Shown here one piece after another: positions 1 to 12,382 of a stretch of 64,000 nucleotides of DNA. Every line of letters begins with the position of its first letter. Positions within the stretch are counted from its first letter, which is position 1. The DNA is from Nyssa sinensis (Eukaryota; Streptophyta; Magnoliopsida; Cornales; Nyssaceae). The notes beneath the pieces are model-generated. The model was not told the DNA's origin. It was given only the letters and a program-made list of their open reading frames with translations, and did no database searches. The position numbers were made by a program, and so were the translations under genes. The stretch lies in contig VIRR01000497.1 of NCBI GenBank assembly GCA_008638375.1, positions 36,822 through 100,821 on the forward strand, read 5' to 3'.

Positions 1-1885
1 GAAAAAAAAATTCAAAGTTTGATCAACTTTCAATATTAGATGAATTACCTTAGCTCATATTATTTTTTATAATTAAACGTGTTAAGCCATATTAAATGAG
101 TTGACACTAGTGAAACCTAAACACGACATGTTTATTAATCGGGTTATACGTGTCAACTTGTTTATGACCCAAACCTATTTATGCTTGACCCAAACCCACT
201 AATTTCGTGTCTTGTTGTCTTGTCATGTAAAAAATTGACACCTTTACTATGGCTGTATTTAAATTATAAAATGCATTAATAACAATGAGACATTACATTA
301 GATGTTTTGTATGGATAGACAGCAATATACAGCTAAAGGGACTTCATCGGTTTAACTTACATACTAGTATTTAATCTAATAGGTCAATTGAGCACAGCTA
401 TATGTCGTCGTGGCCATAAAATACAGTATGGGATGATTATTGGAACAAAATAAAATTTGGGAAAGTTTGGCAATTGTAGTGACCTAAAATTTCCATTTGC
501 CTACATTTTGAAATTTGTGCCCAAATACAGTATGCGCGCTAGCAAATATCTCAGGAGTTTATTTTCTTAAAGATATGGCATGCGTAAATTTCCTAACTTG
601 ATAACAAGATTTGTTGAACTTTTATTCCTATTAGCTTCATATGGTTTCCACTGGAGCTCATCCTTGAAAGCTCATGCCAATCATAAATGATAGCCATTTC
701 TCTTTTTGGGGGGGCTCATCATGCATTTCAATGAAGGTTTGGTACTAGCTTGAGGCCAATTAGTGTAATTTAATCTATTATTATAATCCTTTAGAATTTT
801 ATTGAGAAGAATAATGTTGAGAAATTATATGGAGAAATTATTCCAAGAAGCTTTCATTTAGTGATTAAGTTAAATAACTCAAGGCAGGCACAATTTTATG
901 GGCATATTTTAGAGAAATTAGGTTTTTTATGATAATTAAGGAAATTAAGTTTAATGAGGATCTTGTGAGATATACATAAAAAGGTTTAAGTTCTAGTACT
1001 GTTCTTAGCCTCTGAATAAATCATTCTTATGCATTCCATCTCTCATTGTTGAAATAACATTACAATTTTGATACACTTAATTTAGTACTTCTAGAACCTT
1101 AAACAAAAATGACAAAGATGTCGTTACAGTATCAAACATGAAGTATTTATGGCCTTGATGTTAGCTCCGAATTTCAATAATAGAAAAAGTTGAGATTAAG
1201 CAAGCTTGGGTCTGAAGGGCAGTGTAACTTATGGAAGGTGATGTTAGGTTCGTTTGATAAACAATTTAAATTTCCATTTCTGAAATATTGACAGTTCTGA
1301 TGAACTACAATATCAGGGGATTGTGTTTGTTATCATAAAGAGTGTTTGCTATGCAGCATGTATTATTAGTTTTCCTATTGTACGTGGCTTAGCTTTTAGA
1401 ATTCTAAGTTTATGCCTTGGTTTGCTTTAAATGTTGTGCTGGTAGATGTTGACCCCAATGTGTTTTTATTATCTGTTTCTTCAGTTGATCACTTTCTATG
1501 TTTGCAAAGCCTCCTCTTGGAATTGCTTCTTTTCCATCATAAATGACCCTGCCTAACTCATTCTTCCCTTCATGTGGGGTTGCTTTCTTCTATGACTAAC
1601 TTGCCATTGAAGTTGACTGCTCAGTTACTACCTTCATTGTTCTCTTTTCTGTTTGAGCATGTTAATCCACTTGGATAAAGCAGATGATGGGAAAAAGAAA
1701 ACAGAGTAGCCAACTTTTGTAGTAGTTGGGATAATGCTCAGTTGAGTTATGTTGAGAGGGTTAATTATGTTAAACAGTTTAAGTTACAACTACTTATGGA
1801 ATTTGCTTAGTTTTCAAATTTCTCTTTTGACCTAGCTGTTTCCTGTGGTACTTGTTACCTTCTCTAATCTCCTCATGTATTCCAG
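1..1885 (+). other. Intron of the NSL1-like gene, no exon seen
   Basis: AT-rich DNA upstream of the first visible NSL1 exon. I searched for the conserved N-terminal block of the family and did not find it, so this is intron (more than 1.88 kb). It contains a diverged hAT-like fragment near the left edge and otherwise nothing I can name. Confidence 0.6.
60..245. repeat. Diverged fragment of an hAT-like 'ACACGAC' MITE
   Basis: Contains the motifs AAACACGACATG, ATACGTGTCAACTTG and a right end AAAAAATTGACACC that match the style and the terminal inverted repeat (GGTGTCAATTT) of the better-preserved element at 37917-38799. The left end has decayed and no target duplication is visible. Confidence 0.45.
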
Positions 1886-4800
1886 ATGTCAGAGCAATTC
1901 AATCAGGAACTGTCCTTATCTGGGAAAATACCGTCTGGCCTATTCAATGCAATGTTCGGCTTTAGGGGCTGCTGGCAAAGGGATGCAGTTTCCACAAAAA
2001 GTCTTGCTTTTGATGGTTGGATCATAACCCTCTACAATATTGAGTTAGAAAGATCCCATATAACACTATCTGAGCATGTGAAAGAAGAAGTGCCACCTTC
2101 ATGGGATCCTGCTGCCCTTGCTGAGTAAGATCCTTAACTTTGAGCTTAACGATTGAATGCCTATCTCCAATTGTCCATAAGGAGCTTGTTTATGTAAAAA
2201 CCCAATTAGATTTTACAAAAATACCAGCACAATTAAGTTATAAGTTTTAAAGTTGACCAAATGTTTAGTATCTTATATTTTTTTTTTTTAAAATGGGGAT
2301 TAAATATTTATAATTTCATAATTCTTTCCTTCTGGTGAATGGACATACAAGCACTTGTTGGTATTAGACCCAGTAATCAGATCCCTGGAACAAGGGAACT
2401 TCAGAACTGACTAGTGACACACTTTTAATTGGCTTTATGAAAAATGTGTTGTTCTAAAAATCTAGTTGTATAAGTTGAAGTTATAGATCAATATAAAGAA
2501 ATTTTTCTCAAAATAAATATATTAGTTTGTCCAATTTGCAGCCCTAGATGATAATAATTTAAAATACTGACTTGTGGATTGATTTCTCTCTGGTGGATAA
2601 ATAAAATTTCTGAAAAAGTTTACTCCTTTTTATGCCAGTTGGTACTAGATATAGTTTAGACAAACAACAAACCCTTAAACTGCATGAATTTCGGGAAGAT
2701 GAAATGACAAATTAATACATGGTTATTTAAGAGAACTTGTTATCATGAATGAAATTGATCACCTTTATACATAGAAGGAAAAACCATTTTTTCCTTTTGT
2801 TGTATTAATAATGGATGGAGGCCACTATGATTTGTAATTGACAGTTCAGTTGATTTGAAGTGATTATTTGTACTTGTCCTTAAATTTTAATTATTGTAAA
2901 ATTTAATAACTCGATTTTCCAGGTTTATTGAAAAATATGGTACCCATATTGTTGTTGGGGTAAAGATGGGAGGTAAAGATGTAATTCAAATTAAGCAGCT
3001 ACAAAAATCAAATCTTCAGCCAACTGAAGTGCAGAAATTGTTAAAGCAATTATCTGATGAAAGATTTTCTCAAGATGGCAATGGAAGCTCTGTACCGAAT
3101 TCTGATAAATTATCAGGAAAATCGAAGGTATACATAATCCTGGAATCACAATCAATACATCAAGAACCAATTGTTCCTTGATCAGATACATCCAGACCCC
3201 TCACACACACACACACCTCACCCTCTACACCCAGCAATGCTTCAGCATGAGAATTCATTTTGTTCTTCTAGTAGTAGGATGTTCAATTGGCACATAAATG
3301 CAAGAATATACAAATCAAATTCAATATGTTGTGTGAGCCAAAACCTTTTTTATATAAATATTTTGAACCCTTATTTGTGGAACTTGGAGTAACGGTAAAG
3401 TTGCTCCATTGTGACTTGTCGAGGCAATGAAACAGCCTCTCCGAGACCCCATAATGGCAGCAGTCTCGTGTATTGGGCTAGCCCTTTATTTTGAACCCTT
3501 ATTTCTTCAATTTTCTTTCAAGAGAACCTATAATTTGACTGCGTCGGAGGAATGCACTACTAATATGCTTTTCCCCAAAGTGAGTTCACCACCAAATGTA
3601 GCAGCACCCCTCTCTTTCCTTTTTTACGTGCCATATCCCCCCATGTGGTGACATGGATTATCCGATAGTTTTGTTCCTACAATATGATGGAGAATGGGTG
3701 CTAGAAAGAGACTTTCATTTCTAGTCTCTTATTTGTTTCATTGAATAGAGCATAACAGCCTTATTGTTCTGATGGAGAGAAGAACCTATGATTAGCTTTT
3801 CGGGAAATTTCCAAACGAACAATTTCAACGAAGGAATAGATCCAAAATTTAATTGAATAGACGTATCTAGTTAATTGAATAGATGTATCTAGGGAGAATT
3901 CACTTTGAAGTGACTATTTCCTAAATACACACGCCGTGATATTTTATTTCTCAATTGAATCAATCTTTTCGATTGCTCGATTGAGAACTACGATCTTTGG
4001 CTCTGGAATTCAATCATTTCCTTGTATCGACAATCCCGCCTCCAGACTAAAAGGGCATAAAAAAATGAATTTGTCTAACCCTTTCGAAACCTTACAATGG
4101 CAGGAGCCTTGTGCATTGGGGTAGACCCTTATTTTGAACCCTTATTTCTTTAGTTTTCTTTGAAGAAAACCTACAATTTGACCGCGTCACAGGAATGCAC
4201 AAATAACATCAAAATTTGAAACTATCTTTTGACTGAATAACTAAAAGGAACGAAGCGACATAAATGAAATGCTGTGGGGAAATGGATATCTTTAATAGTA
4301 TGCCTAAATATGCTATGGATGGTTTAATGGTTGTTTATGGCCATTTGAGTTGTTGCGCTATATAAAAACAAATAAATTTCGTTACAAAGAAACCCTAATT
4401 TGTATATAATCTGTGTTGTGATAAATATATTCCTAATGGTGAGGAGAAATATCAGATGAAAAATAATAGCATAAGACAATCTCAAAAAGCGCGCACAAAT
4501 TTATATGGTTTGTCTTAAAGCTTACTTCCACCGGGAAAGATGATCAGATAGAGCTAGAGCTTCACTAGTGAAGAATTCCTGGACAAAAAATGCAGTCACT
4601 CAGATCTTAAATCCTGAACCCTAGTAGAAAAATAACACACTGTTCACAAAATACGGGGCACTCATTGCGCCGTGGAACAAACACCCCCCAAACTCTTTGG
4701 GCATGCATGATCCCTCTGAGAACAGATGGTCACTTCAAGCCCAGTGACAAATGAGGACCCTTCATGCACCAGGAAGGCTAAGGAAAATAATCCAAATCAA

Positions 4801-7800
4801 TATAATTTGAGACCCCAGCACAACAATATGTTTAAAGAATCCATAGCTTACTAGATACCGGTGGATCTTTTGAGGTTTTATCTTAGGATTCATGGATAGA
4901 ACAAGAGAGACAGGATAGGAATTTCAGGTATATAATGTTACCCAAAATTTTCTTAAATCATTATTGTTTTAAACTTGGGAATACAAATGAGAGCAACATG
5001 ACAATGACTATTCTAATTCTACTTTAATCTCCCTATTATTGTTACAGGATGAACGTTCCGTGGTCTGGGATCTCAATGACTCATTTGCAAATTCAATGAG
5101 ACCATATATCGTTTCTCATTCAAAGAATGATGTAAGCTTCTTGGTACCTGTCTTGGAAGTTGTTTCTTGGACTGACCCCTATGGTAGCATCCTTTTTTTT
5201 TTTTTTGATAGACTGCAATGTAACTAATTTCTCCAATTTTTGTGCAGGAAATTTTAAGCATTCATATTCGACGTGGAGGTGTTGATCGTGGCCAAAGTCA
5301 TAATCAGTGGCTTTCAACCGTATCACAATCACCTAATGTCATATCAATGTCCTTTGTTCCTATAGCTTCACTTTTGAGTGGCGTCCGGGGTAGTGGGTTC
5401 CTAGCCCATGCAATTAATCTTTACCTTCGATGTGAGTATGATAATCTCTATCTTGTCTTTTTTTTTTTGTGGGTATAAATCCCTGTGTTTTTTGCTTTTG
5501 CTTGCCCATGAATTTATGGAGCCGGGCGTCTAGGGACAATAATTTGCCTTTGGCATGTGGAAGTTGGAGGAATGGCAACTAATTGTGCCAGACTCAGCAC
5601 ATAGCATTTTATATGTTGACTTGGGTCCAAAATCATTTTTGAAATGACTCCAGGCTTAATACTGTCAACCCTCTTATAATTAATAAATATGGGAGAGAGA
5701 AAATTTATTAATTATTAAAATTATTAAATATTGAGTTTGTTTCTTACTTTCAATAACCAAAAAATGTTCCTTACCTGAATATGACTTTTGGCACAAATAG
5801 AAGACCTGATATGTAACTTTTCAATGACATTCCGGCCTTTTATATAAAATACATATAGTATTCAACTTAAGGCGTGCAAATTCTTAAAATATTCCGTTGA
5901 ACTATAAAAGCACTGTTTCATGTGCTTGTTCATGTTGTAATCTTCTCAACTTATAATATTTTTGACTCTAATTATGTAAATTTAATATATATATATATAT
6001 ATAATTACCAAGATATTTCATAAATGAGATATATATGCATATATAAGTACGTATATAACTATTTTATCTCTCTAATAATTAATATAATAAAGGGTTTTTT
6101 TTAACTTACCAAAGAAAGGATTTTTTTTTTTTGGAAAAATTTCTAACTATTAGAAATTAATAACTTATTAAATATTAATTATAAGAGGGTTGACAATACA
6201 AGCCTTTAATCAATAAAAAAAAAATATGAATTGAATATTATCATGTAAGTATGCAATAGTAAAATATGTGAGATTGATTTCGAAAGTGATTGAATCCCTC
6301 CTATCACTAAGTGAGAAAAGAGGAGTAGGTTCTAACCTATGAAGTATGGACACAAATGCATGATATGGGCACAAAACAATGCGGACATGTCTTAACAAAT
6401 TTTTAAAAATAAACTATGGATACGTCGAGGACACAACAATGTGGTTGCGCACAAATATATAACATTTAAAAATAATTATTTGCTATGATTTATTCATATT
6501 ATGGAAAACACCTTTTTTTTAAAGAAAATAATCTAACATATATTTAAGTTCCTAATTTATAATATTAAAATTCATGTGAAAAAATGAGGGTTATCTTGCT
6601 TAGACATAGATTTGGGATCAAATTCAACATGGTTTACCTCATTATACGGTGTATTAGTGTATCCAATGAGTATTGGGTACGTGTTACGAATTAAAAAAAA
6701 TATATTTTAAACCATGTACAATTAGGAAGTATTGAACACGTATCTGCAAGTATCCGAGTAGTATCAGTATATTGTGACTTTGTAAAAGTATCCGTGTTTC
6801 ATAGGTTCTAACTCATCTAACCGATGCATGGATGAGAAATAGAGGGTTGCAAAATATATTTTGCTTGCCTACAGTTGACCATCTTATAATTAATATTTAA
6901 TAGGTTTATAATATCTAATAATTACTAGTTTTTGAAGAAACTAACTTGGTTTTATGATAGATAATTAATAATTCTAATACCTAATAAGTAATACTTTTTT
7001 CAAAAAAATCATTTATAATATTAATTATTAGAGAGATAAAATAGTTATATATATATATATATATATTCTATTTATGACACATCTTGGTAATTAGATTGAT
7101 TAATTCTATGTAACTGAAGTCAAATAATTTAATTGCCGAAATTTATGACATAAACAAGTATAAGAAACACAACCTCTTTAGTTCAAAAGGATATTAGGAG
7201 TTTTTTAAACCTTAAGCTGAATATTATATGTACTTTATATAAAAGATTAGATTGTCAGTAAAAAAGTTACATATAATGTCTTCTTTTTGTACGGAAAATC
7301 ATACACATATGGGGAATACTTTTTGATTAATGAAAGTATGAAAAAACTTAATAATTAATAATTCTAATAATTAATAAATTTTTTGTCTTCCATGTTTATT
7401 AATTATAAGAGGGTTGGTTGTATTATGATATTTTTTGAAACATTACCAGATGTTTAACTACTATGAAAGCTTGTTCAAACTCTTTTCTAAAACTGTTCCT
7501 TTTCCCAAATATTCTGGACAAGGCTTTACTGGATTGAGGAAGCTCGGTATAAAATCATTATTTTGAAGATTCATCCTCTAATTAAAATCAAGAACCACCA
7601 AAGTTGTGGAAATATTTTTAAGATTTGGATTTTGGTGGTTGGGATGTTTAGGGTTTACAGTAGCAATTTTTTTTTGTTTTGTTTTGAATTTTAATTAAAT
7701 GAAGAAGTAGCAACAGTGGTCCTTCCCCCAAATTTGTTTTGTGTTGATTTCCATTTAGCATTTTATTATCTCGTTATTGTGAATGAGTTTTCACTTGTCA

Positions 7801-9464
7801 ATATTGTCTTATTGATCATAAATTGTGTGAAATAGGAGGGTTGATCTGTTGTATGCAGTTTGTGCATGGGAATGCTTGTTGGATATCAGAGAAAGTATGT
7901 AGTTCACAAGAGTGCATGTTTGGTATCTAGGAAAGCATCAAATAAAAAATTGTAATTTGCATGCTTCTTGCTTGGGATATTGTCTTTGATTATTGATCAA
8001 TCATGCAGATAAACCACCTATAGAGGAACTTGAACAATTTTTAGAATTTCAAGTACCCCGACAGTGGGCTCCAGTGTATAGTGATCTTCCACTTGGTCAT
8101 CGGCGCAATAAACAAGTGTCTCCATCACTTCAGTTCACTTTTATGGGTCCAAAGCTTTATGTTAATACTGCAAAGGTAAATTCTTGTGTTGCACCATCTA
8201 ACAATTGTATGAATTTAAATTTTGCAAATGCTTTGAGTCCCATGCTGAAGTTTGCAAATGCATCCCATCCCATGCTGGAGATATCTAGGTGTGGAAAGAT
8301 TGCTAAATAGTCATTCTTCTGAATAAACAAGTACTTGTGACATTTTAAAATCCAAATTATCATTTCATGAGTCGATGACTGCAGCTTGGTACTTGCTACA
8401 TCTAAATATACCAGAGATCATGCTTCTCTTATGACGATTAGCCTTGATCAAATACTAGTACATTTTTATTTAATTTTTCAATTTGATATTGATAAAATTC
8501 TGTCTGTTAGAAGTTTCCTTTGTTGTTCTTATCAACTATAATACCCCTTCTAGTTTTGAATCCTTGTTGGATTTACTTTTATTTTCATGTTTTCTCTTAG
8601 TATATTGTCTTCATAATGATTTTCAGAGCCTATAATATTTGGCTGGTGCATAGCATTGCAAATTGGAATGTTCTGCTTATGTTATTTTCAAGAAGATTGT
8701 TTTACCTTTCATTTTTTTTTCTTTCTTTTTTAGAATTCCTCATTTCTCTCTGATTCCTAAATCAATATTTGCAGGTTGACACTGGAAACCGGCCAGTGAC
8801 TGGCATCCGCTTATATTTGGAAGGTAAGAAGAGTGACCACCTTGCCATCCATCTGCAGCACCTTTCAACTCTTCCGAAGAGCCTCCAACTATCAGATGAT
8901 CATAGTTATGAGCCGATTGATGAGCCAGATGAACGAGGCTACTATGAACCTGTCAAGTGGAGCATATTCTCACACGTATGTACTGCTCCAGTACAGTATA
9001 ATGGAGCACGAATTGATGACTCTGCTTCTATTGTGACAAAGGCCTGGTTTGAGGTCAGGGTTATTAGTATGAAGAAAGTCCTATTCCTGAGGCTTGGGTT
9101 CTCAACGGTGGCATCTGCAAAGATCCGTAGATCGGAGTGGGATGGACCAACAACCTCATCTCGGAAATCAGGATTAATGTCAATGATAATCAGCACAACA
9201 TTCAGTGCAAGGCTGACTCCAACTGAGAAGCCTGTGAAAGTGGATTTGAATTCAGCTGTTTATCCTGGGGGCCCACCTTTAAAAACAAGGTCACTGAAGA
9301 TGTCAAACTTCGTGGATACAAAGGAAATGGTCAGGGGCCCGGAGGATCCACCGGGGTATTGGGTTGTCACTGGAGCAAAGCTGTGTGTAGAGGGTGGCCG
9401 GATCACGATCAAAGCAAAGTACTCGTTATTGACCATTATGTCCGAGGACTCTCTGTTGATGTGA
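1886..9464 (+). CDS. NSL1: NSL1-like MACPF-domain protein, 5'-partial (6 exons)
   Basis: Exons read at 1886-2124, 2923-3127, 5048-5131, 5248-5431, 8009-8175 and 8775-9464; all junctions are GT-AG and the frame stays open for 522 codons to TGA. The MACPF signature YGTH...GG is seen at the start of exon 2 (KYGTHIVVGVKMGGKD). Residues spanning each junction (AE|FIEKYG, LR|YKPPIEE, NTAK|VDTG) agree with what I recall of plant CAD1/NSL1 proteins, and the C-terminus (GYWVVTGAKLCVE...KAKYSLLT, EDSLLM) is closest to NSL1 rather than CAD1. Known role of the family: plant perforin-like proteins that restrain salicylic-acid-dependent cell death; the biochemical activity is unsettled. Usual length is about 560-630 residues, so some 80-100 N-terminal residues are missing; no such exon is visible in 1-1885, so it lies upstream of the window. 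Exon 1 here opens after TTCCAG; its ATG is internal, not the gene start. MACPF assignment is firm, NSL1 versus a paralogue less so. Confidence 0.85.
3383..3490 (+). repeat. tRNA-derived SINE, Au-like
   Basis: Starts CTTGGAGTAACGGTAAAGTTG, followed by CTCCATTGTGACTTG and a tail region GCAGCAGTCTCGTGTATTGGG. This order (AACGGTAA, box-B-like block, then a 'cctct...gtattgggc' 3' half) is that of Au-type plant SINEs as I remember them. The box B region is degraded. It lies in intron 2 of the NSL1-like gene (exons 2 and 3 numbered within this window). Confidence 0.55.
3447..4202 (+). repeat. Direct repeat pair (about 115 bp, 640 bp apart) in an NSL1 intron
   Basis: 3447-3560 and 4088-4202 share a block running from ...AATGGCAG(C/G)AG through ATTTTGAACCCTTATTTCTT to GGAATGCAC, with scattered substitutions. 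The first copy contains the 3' half of the SINE at 3383; a third short copy of TTTTGAACCCTTATTT precedes the SINE at 3361. The intervening ~525 bp includes an imperfect 22-bp tandem (ATTGAATAGAYGTATCTAG) near 3850-3890. Confidence 0.6.
5666..6198 (+). mobile_element. Foldback MITE, copy A, in NSL1 intron
   Basis: Begins CAACCCTCTTATAATTAATA and ends with its near-inverse ATTAATTATAAGAGGGTTG, about 533 bp. Its interior matches, in inverted orientation, the copy at 6873-7416 (for example ACCAAGATATTTCATAAATG here against CATTTATGACACATCTTGGT-like sequence there). No coding capacity. Class unknown; terminal sequence does not identify a superfamily for me. Confidence 0.65.
6337..6804. mobile_element. 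hAT-type MITE with 8-bp target duplication
   Basis: Terminal inverted repeats CTATGAAGTATGGACAC (left) and the complement of CTATGAAACACGGATAC (right). The flanks carry a perfect 8-bp duplication GTTCTAAC at 6329-6336 and 6805-6812, the duplication length typical of hAT elements. It sits in the spacer between the two foldback copies and shares terminal motifs with the element at 38140-38546. Confidence 0.75.
6873..7416 (-). mobile_element. Foldback MITE, copy B, inverted relative to copy A
   Basis: Begins TTGACCATCTTATAATTAAT and ends TTTATTAATTATAAGAGGGTTG. The last 22 bp (7395-7416) are an exact reverse complement of 5666-5687 in copy A, and the interior is a diverged reverse complement of copy A. 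Together the copies could form a hairpin with arms of about 540 bp around a 670-bp loop inside NSL1 pre-mRNA. Confidence 0.65.
8221..8280 (+). repeat. 30-bp tandem duplication in an NSL1 intron
   Basis: TTTGCAAATG...CCCATGCTG(A/G)AG is present twice head to tail (8221-8250, 8251-8280) with a few mismatches, just after the donor site of the exon ending at 8175. Confidence 0.8.
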
Positions 9465-10366
9465 GAAAAACAATACCTTCAATTTTCTCTCCCTGTTTAT
9501 GTTCTCACGTAACATGTACATTATCTTATTTTGTATCGGCTTCAAAGCAGTGTCAGCGGGGTTCAACATTCTCCGTCGTCATAGAAAATCCTCTTATTTT
9601 TGTGATCTGTAAAGCATTTTTTTCTCAGTTGCCTTCTATTGTTGGGGTGAATATTGACCAGTTCCTGGCCAAGCCCCATTTTCAGGCTCTGCATCTTACC
9701 TCATTACCTGTCTCAAGTAGTTGGCCTCTAGCCCGGACGGACAATCATAGCGGGAAAAATCAAAGAAACATCAGTCTCCAGCTTTGATTTCTCATATAGT
9801 TTTTAGTTTTTGCTAACCATTAAGCAAATCGTCAATATTCTAGATAACATCTTCACAATTTGCATTGACATTACCGTTTGATGAATTTGTAAGTAGTTTA
9901 TCTGTTGTATTTTTTTTCTTCTGTTTCTCTAATAAGCTTGACTAATGTTTATATCGTCATTAAGCATACTATCAATATACTAGTTTCAGATTTATGGATG
10001 TTTAAGATTGGTGCCTTTCCCTCTCTCACTCTCAGAATTCATCTCCCTTTTTATTACTTCAAGATTGGTAATTTAGAGGGTACATTTGAATGTTGAAAAG
10101 AAGATGAGTTCCATCCCCAACTCGCTTAGACAAGTCATTTTAAGCGATAGAATTGAAGAACAGTAAGCATGTTGGAAAGCAATGGCCGCTTCTGAAAATT
10201 TTCTGTTACTGTTATTAGGTCAAATAAATCAAACACTTAATGCCAAAAGTAAACAGCAAAACACTCTCTTCTTTACTTTTTTTTCTTTTGGGATTTGAAA
10301 TTTTGTTTTTAATTAATACGCCAAAATTGAATACAAAATCCAGCCTCTTCTAAATAGTAAAAAAAA

Positions 10367-10899
10367 TAGTAAATTATACTGAACTTTTGTGAGATTTTTA
10401 ATAATTACACTTACCTCTTCTAAGATTTTTGAAACTACTGTGACCTCACATATTTTACTTGACAAATTATAAATTATAAATACTCTCTTCCAATCATATT
10501 TTTTTAAAAATGATAAAATGGCCCCTTTCATTTTAATTTTCCTTTTTATACATTTTTTCAATTTTAACCATTTTTTTTATTTTTAATAAATACTGATTAA
10601 AAAAATACATTTATTTTTATATAAAATAAAAATAAGTTATTTACCTTAATTTTATTTTTTATATAAAGTGAAAATGAGTAATTTAAAAAAAGCTTAGGAA
10701 AAATTGGTCAAAATTGAAAAGCAAAAAAATAAAAATAAAAATAAATGAAAGGAACAATTTTGTCATTTTGAAAAGAAAAAAAAAACTGGAGATGATATTT
10801 GTAGTTGTTAGTAAAATGTAGAGAATGTCAATGTAATTTTAGAAACAATAAATTAGAATAATTGCTAGAAACTTTATGAGATGTCAGTATAATTTACCC
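10367..10899. mobile_element. Short Mutator-like TIR element, decayed
   Basis: Left end AGTAAATTATACTGAAC...AATAATTACACTTACC and right end GAATAATTGCTAGAAAC...GTCAGTATAATTTACCC are inverted repeats matching the ends of the larger elements at 49743-53417 and 57645-59093 (family end GGGTAAATTAYA). About 533 bp, no coding content. A clean 9-bp target duplication is not visible, so boundaries are approximate. Confidence 0.55.
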
Positions 10900-11453
10900 A
10901 TAATAAAAAGTGATTTATGCCATGCCTTCAAGGTGCTTCTGTTTGTCACGTAAAGAATGGGGCAACTATAACTATAGTGAGAACATATTCTTGAAGCACA
11001 ATAGGAATAGCATTGCTTCTCAATAAATAAAACCAGTACTCCTCACAAGAACAATGATCCATCTCTGAAATCGTGGGTATGAAGTTGCCCCATTGTTGGA
11101 AATGGGGGTGAGGGAATAAAGCGTTCAAATGCCAAGGAAAAGTAGTTGGTGAAAGAGGTTAAATGATATGACACATGGGCAAGGTACAATGATCCAGATA
11201 TAATGAAGTCTTTTCCTTTGGAGGGAACCAAACCACTTAAGCTTCATGGTCCATTTGATCAATGTGCAACTCTTGGATTTGTACACTTAACACTTGAAAG
11301 TTGAACTTGATAAGGTAAATCACTCACAATTATTTGATGATCCATTTTTAATGGTTTGATGATAGGTCACGTGTATATCTATTGTATAGTGTTATACATG
11401 TAATTTTTAATCTAACCTTTGAAACTATGACCCAAGTCAATGGTCTTTAAGTT

Positions 11454-11755
11454 AAGATAATATGTTATATGTACATTTACAACACACTCTTATACATGTA
11501 ACTTTAAATATAACCTCGGGAATATAATTCTAGGGACGATTGAATAATTTTTTGTAAATTACACCGTATGTTTTAGATACCTCTCATCACTACGTTTAGG
11601 TAGAAAGATAATATGTTATATGTACATTTACAATACACTGTTATACATGTAACTTTAAATATAACCTTAGGAATATAATTTTAGAGACGATTGAATAATG
11701 TTTCGTAAATCACGCCGTATGTTTTAAATACCTTTCATCACTGCATTTAGGTAGA
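11454..11755 (+). repeat. Two-unit tandem repeat, period 151 bp
   Basis: Units 11454-11604 and 11605-11755, each starting AAGATAATATGTTATATGTAC and ending near CATCACT(A/G)C(G/A)TTTAGGTAGA, with roughly one mismatch per 15 bases. A partial third start follows at 11756. No known family. Confidence 0.8.
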
Positions 11756-11978
11756 AAGATAATGATATTATATAATTTAAAGCTTGAATTGTAGTGCAAT
11801 ATTAGAAAGGCCAGTGTTTTTTTGATATGTTTGAAGTGAAAACAATTTTATAGGAGAATTGTATATTAGACAATAGGTTTGCTCTTTTCAGGTTAAGAAT
11901 CAAACCTTCATCCTGATTCTATTTCAAATTGCTAACATTATAAATTATACCATAATAGACATTTTAAATCAAAAAAGT

Positions 11979-12070
11979 CTTATTCTAATTATTTGGAGTC
12001 AATTATATGGCATAAACACAGAGACTTATTCTAATTATTTAGAGTCGATTATATGACATAAACACAGAGA
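11979..12070 (+). repeat. Two-unit tandem repeat, period 46 bp
   Basis: CTTATTCTAATTATTTGGAG...CATAAACACAGAGA occurs at 11979-12024 and again at 12025-12070 with three or four substitutions. Confidence 0.8.
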
Positions 12071-12335
12071 CAAAAAAATTTAAAAGAGTCTTTTATAAAT
12101 AAATAAAAAAATTTGGAAGAGTAATTTATAAATTTTAAATTATTTTTATAGAAATTAAAAATAAAATAATAAATATTTAAAATGTTGGGAGGCCACGGCA
12201 CCCTAGCTTCCTTATATGCCTCTGATACTAGTTATTTAATGTATGGACATTTTTCCCCCTTTGAAAGGATAAGGTGAAAAACGTTTTGACATGACAATTA
12301 AACGTATGATTCAATTGCTTTCGAAAATCCAGTAT

Positions 12336-12338
<3 letters not shown>

Positions 12339-12382
<44 letters not shown>
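12339..12382 (+). repeat. (CA)n(TA)n microsatellite
   Basis: Uninterrupted CA dinucleotides pass directly into TA dinucleotides; a compound simple repeat in intergenic DNA. Confidence 0.95.

Noticed and set aside
3560..4088. Possible organellar DNA insertion in an NSL1 intron
   Set aside because: The style hinted at organelle sequence but I could not identify any organelle gene; not claimed.
9359..9787. 142-codon open frame overlapping the end of the NSL1-like gene
   Set aside because: Out-of-frame shadow of the last exon running into the 3' UTR.
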